DNA of 8,439 bases from CAYLXX01 sp964387955 (GTDB taxonomy: Bacteria; Patescibacteriota; Microgenomatia; UBA1406; GWC2-37-13): assembly GCA_964387955.1 (NCBI GenBank), contig CAYLXX010000036.1:1-8439 (forward strand), in the 5' to 3' direction. The position numbers and the translations under genes are program-made. Position 1 is the first letter of the stretch. Every line of letters begins with the position of its first letter. The notes beneath the pieces were generated by a model. It saw nothing but the letters and a program-made list of their open reading frames with translations. It did not search any database and was not told the origin of the DNA. Below, piece by piece: positions 7,529 to 8,439 of the stretch.

Positions 7529-7534
7529 ATTGTA
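7529..7534 (-). promoter_or_regulatory. Extended -10 box (TGT-TACAAT) of the minus-strand glycan operon
   Basis: On the minus strand TACAAT lies 6 nt before the ATG of the TPR membrane protein, directly preceded by TGT (7535-7537), which makes an extended -10. No clear -35 is seen at 16-18 bp. This would give an almost leaderless transcript reading all three genes 7522-3217, since no later gene in the run has an intergenic space that could hold a promoter. Confidence 0.55.
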
Positions 7535-7556
7535 ACATTTCTGTGACGAATAGCGC

Positions 7557-7584
7557 TTGACTAATTTGAGATTTCCGGTATGAT
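7557..7584 (+). promoter_or_regulatory. Promoter TTGACT-16 bp-TATGAT for the anchored CPR-type protein
   Basis: The -35 TTGACT (7557-7562) and -10 TATGAT (7579-7584) are separated by 16 bp, each matching the sigma70-type consensus at 5 of 6 positions. The -10 ends 8 nt before the ATG at 7593, again predicting a leaderless mRNA. There is no Shine-Dalgarno sequence in the taattaat that separates the box from the ATG. It is divergent from the operon promoter at 7529-7534, and the -35 lies about 23 bp from the opposite -10. Confidence 0.65.
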
Positions 7585-7592
7585 TAATTAAT

Positions 7593-8111
7593 ATGAAAGC
7601 AAGTTACGTTATCGCTTTATCACTTCTTATAACTGTCGCAGCATCGGGCATCGCTTATTATTTCTACAATCGTTATCAGCATACTCAAGTACTCCTTCGC
7701 AATCCTCAAGAAGCAGCCAAGGCCGAAACTAAAACAATTGTTGACGATGTTGCTCGTTACATGGAGCTGCCTACCAATGAACAACCTACACTGGCGACAG
7801 TAACTGATGTTAAAAAACTCCAAGATCAACCATTTTTCAAAAGAGCTCAAAATGGCGATAAAGTTTTAATCTATATTCAAGCCAAAGAAGCAATTCTTTT
7901 CCGGCCAAATAACAAAAAAATTATTGCAGTAGCCCCAATCAGTTTAAACGACAATCAAAATCAGGGTAACGTAGCCGGAGCAAGTACAGAGGTTTCTCCA
8001 ACAATCGGCGCTCCAATTACACCAACTCTTTTTACTACCCCTCGTCCGATTAGTCCTCGTCCGACTATTCCTACTTCGACGCCTGCTCCAGCGGTATCTA
8101 TTATTCCTTGA
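7593..8111 (+). CDS. Membrane-anchored CPR-type conserved protein of unknown function, Pro/Thr-rich tail
   Basis: A 172-residue protein with a single N-terminal membrane segment (about 4-24, VIALSLLITVAASGIAYYFY) and no lipobox, so it is a signal anchor or uncleaved signal with the rest outside the cell. Residues about 50-116 form a conserved core: VARYMELPTNEQPTLATVTDV, then KKLQDQPFFKRAQNGDKVLIY, then AILFRPNNKKIIAVAPI. I recognise this core from many Patescibacteria genomes, where it is annotated as hypothetical; this is memory, not a search. Its function is unknown to me. The core has no catalytic signature and looks like a small alpha/beta fold. Residues 128-172 are a Pro/Thr/Ser-rich disordered tail ending AVSIIP, similar in style to the tail of the surface protein at the left edge. 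It is transcribed from its own promoter, divergent from the glycan operon, and ndk follows 44 nt later from another promoter. Confidence 0.8.
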   Translation: MKASYVIALSLLITVAASGIAYYFYNRYQHTQVLLRNPQEAAKAETKTIVDDVARYMELPTNEQPTLATVTDVKKLQDQPFFKRAQNGDKVLIYIQAKEAILFRPNNKKIIAVAPISLNDNQNQGNVAGASTEVSPTIGAPITPTLFTTPRPISPRPTIPTSTPAPAVSIIP

Positions 8112-8118
8112 TCGTCTC

Positions 8119-8146
8119 TTGCAACAGCGTGTAAATCTGGTATAGT
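8119..8146 (+). promoter_or_regulatory. Promoter TTGCAA-16 bp-TGG-TATAGT for ndk
   Basis: A -35-like TTGCAA (8119-8124, 4 of 6 matches) and an extended -10, TGG followed by TATAGT (8141-8146, 5 of 6), are 16 bp apart. The -10 ends 9 nt before the ndk ATG, so the 5' leader would be only about 2-3 nt, and no Shine-Dalgarno sequence is present. The gap after the preceding gene is short and I see no terminator hairpin in it, so read-through transcription may also contribute. Confidence 0.6.
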
Positions 8147-8155
8147 ATATTTTGT

Positions 8156-8439
8156 ATGGAACAAACACTTGTTGTCTTAAAACCAGATGCAGTTGTCCGC
8201 GGACTTATCGGTACTATTATCGCTCGTTTCGAGCAAGTGGGACTCAAAGTTGTGGCCGCCAAAATGGTGCAAGTTCATGAAGAGTTAGCTGAAAAACATT
8301 ATCCTGCAGATCGAGATGAATTGTGGAAGGGGATAGGTCAAAAGACCATTGATAACTACAATGAACTCGGTAAAAATGTCAAAGAAGGTATGGGTACAGA
8401 TAACGCTCACGAAATAGGCAAAATGGTCAGAGTGTGGCT
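8156..8439 (+). CDS. ndk: Nucleoside diphosphate kinase, long variant (3' partial)
   Basis: Cytoplasmic enzyme that transfers the gamma phosphate of ATP to nucleoside diphosphates through a phosphohistidine. Only 94 complete codons are present before the window ends. MEQTLVVLKPDAVVRGLIG carries the invariant KPDA (K9), and IIARFEQVGLKVVAAKMVQV is the classic next helix and strand. The sequence then departs from the common ~140-residue form: after AEKHYP (45-50), about 35 residues, including ELWKGIGQKTIDNYNELG and GTDNAHEIGK, stand where short NDKs go almost directly to the next helix. This insertion is known from long bacterial and archaeal NDKs, and is common in CPR. The catalytic histidine (NxxH) lies beyond the window and cannot be checked. 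The ATG at 8156 is fixed by the conserved N-terminus and by the promoter just upstream. Confidence 0.93.
   Translation, partial: MEQTLVVLKPDAVVRGLIGTIIARFEQVGLKVVAAKMVQVHEELAEKHYPADRDELWKGIGQKTIDNYNELGKNVKEGMGTDNAHEIGKMVRVW

Noticed and set aside
7944..8168. Minus-strand open frames opposite the Pro/Thr-rich tail of the 7593 gene.
   Set aside because: The Arg/Ser- and Gly/Val-rich translations are the expected antisense products of Pro/Thr codon tracts.
1..8439. CRISPR arrays, tRNA or rRNA genes, insertion sequences, phage or toxin-antitoxin genes, and code-25 recoding.
   Set aside because: No spaced direct repeats, cloverleaf-like segments, transposase motifs or terminal inverted repeats were seen, and TGA serves as a normal stop at three gene ends.

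Overview
The window looks like a piece of a Candidate Phyla Radiation (Patescibacteria) genome, most likely Microgenomates-like. Four things point that way. (1) The small anchored protein at 7593-8111 resembles a lineage-typical family of unknown function. (2) The truncated first gene carries a C-terminal surface-protein domain familiar from Microgenomates contigs. (3) Nucleoside diphosphate kinase is the long variant, with an insertion in the middle. (4) No gene has a convincing Shine-Dalgarno sequence, and the four intergenic starts have a -10 box only 6 to 9 nt before the ATG, which suggests leaderless mRNAs. TGA is used as a stop at three gene ends and does not interrupt any long frame, so the code-25 lineages (Gracilibacteria, Absconditabacteria) are unlikely. 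Lineage assignment is by recognition only; no search was run.

Layout. 1-512 (+): the 3' end of a surface protein gene, ending in a Pro/Thr-rich tail. 533-2581 (+): a multi-membrane-span GT-C/PMT-like glycosyltransferase with a soluble C-terminal beta-rich domain. It is followed, with a short overlap, by a class I SAM methyltransferase ending at 3242. 7522 to 3217 (-): a tightly packed three-gene operon encoding a polytopic GT-C-like membrane protein with C-terminal TPRs, a DegT/perosamine-synthase-like sugar aminotransferase, and a GT4 glycosyltransferase. The methyltransferase and GT4 genes converge and overlap by 26 nt. 7523-7592 is a compact 70-bp divergent promoter region. 7593-8111 (+) is the anchored CPR-type protein. 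8156-8439 (+) is the 5' part of ndk, cut by the window end.

Taken together, 533-7522 reads as a cell-surface glycan locus. The aminotransferase would make a 4-amino-sugar nucleotide, the GT4 enzyme would add a sugar on the cytoplasmic side, and the two polytopic membrane enzymes would transfer or handle lipid-linked sugars at or across the membrane. The methyltransferase could modify a sugar or lipid, although its substrate is not visible. There are no RNA genes, CRISPR arrays, insertion sequences or tRNAs, and no stretch over 300 bases without a gene. I see no clear undescribed system. The points most worth a second look are the uniform leaderless promoter geometry, the two non-standard membrane glycosyltransferase architectures, the altered E-x7-E spacing in the GT4 enzyme, and the CPR-type orphan protein next to ndk.
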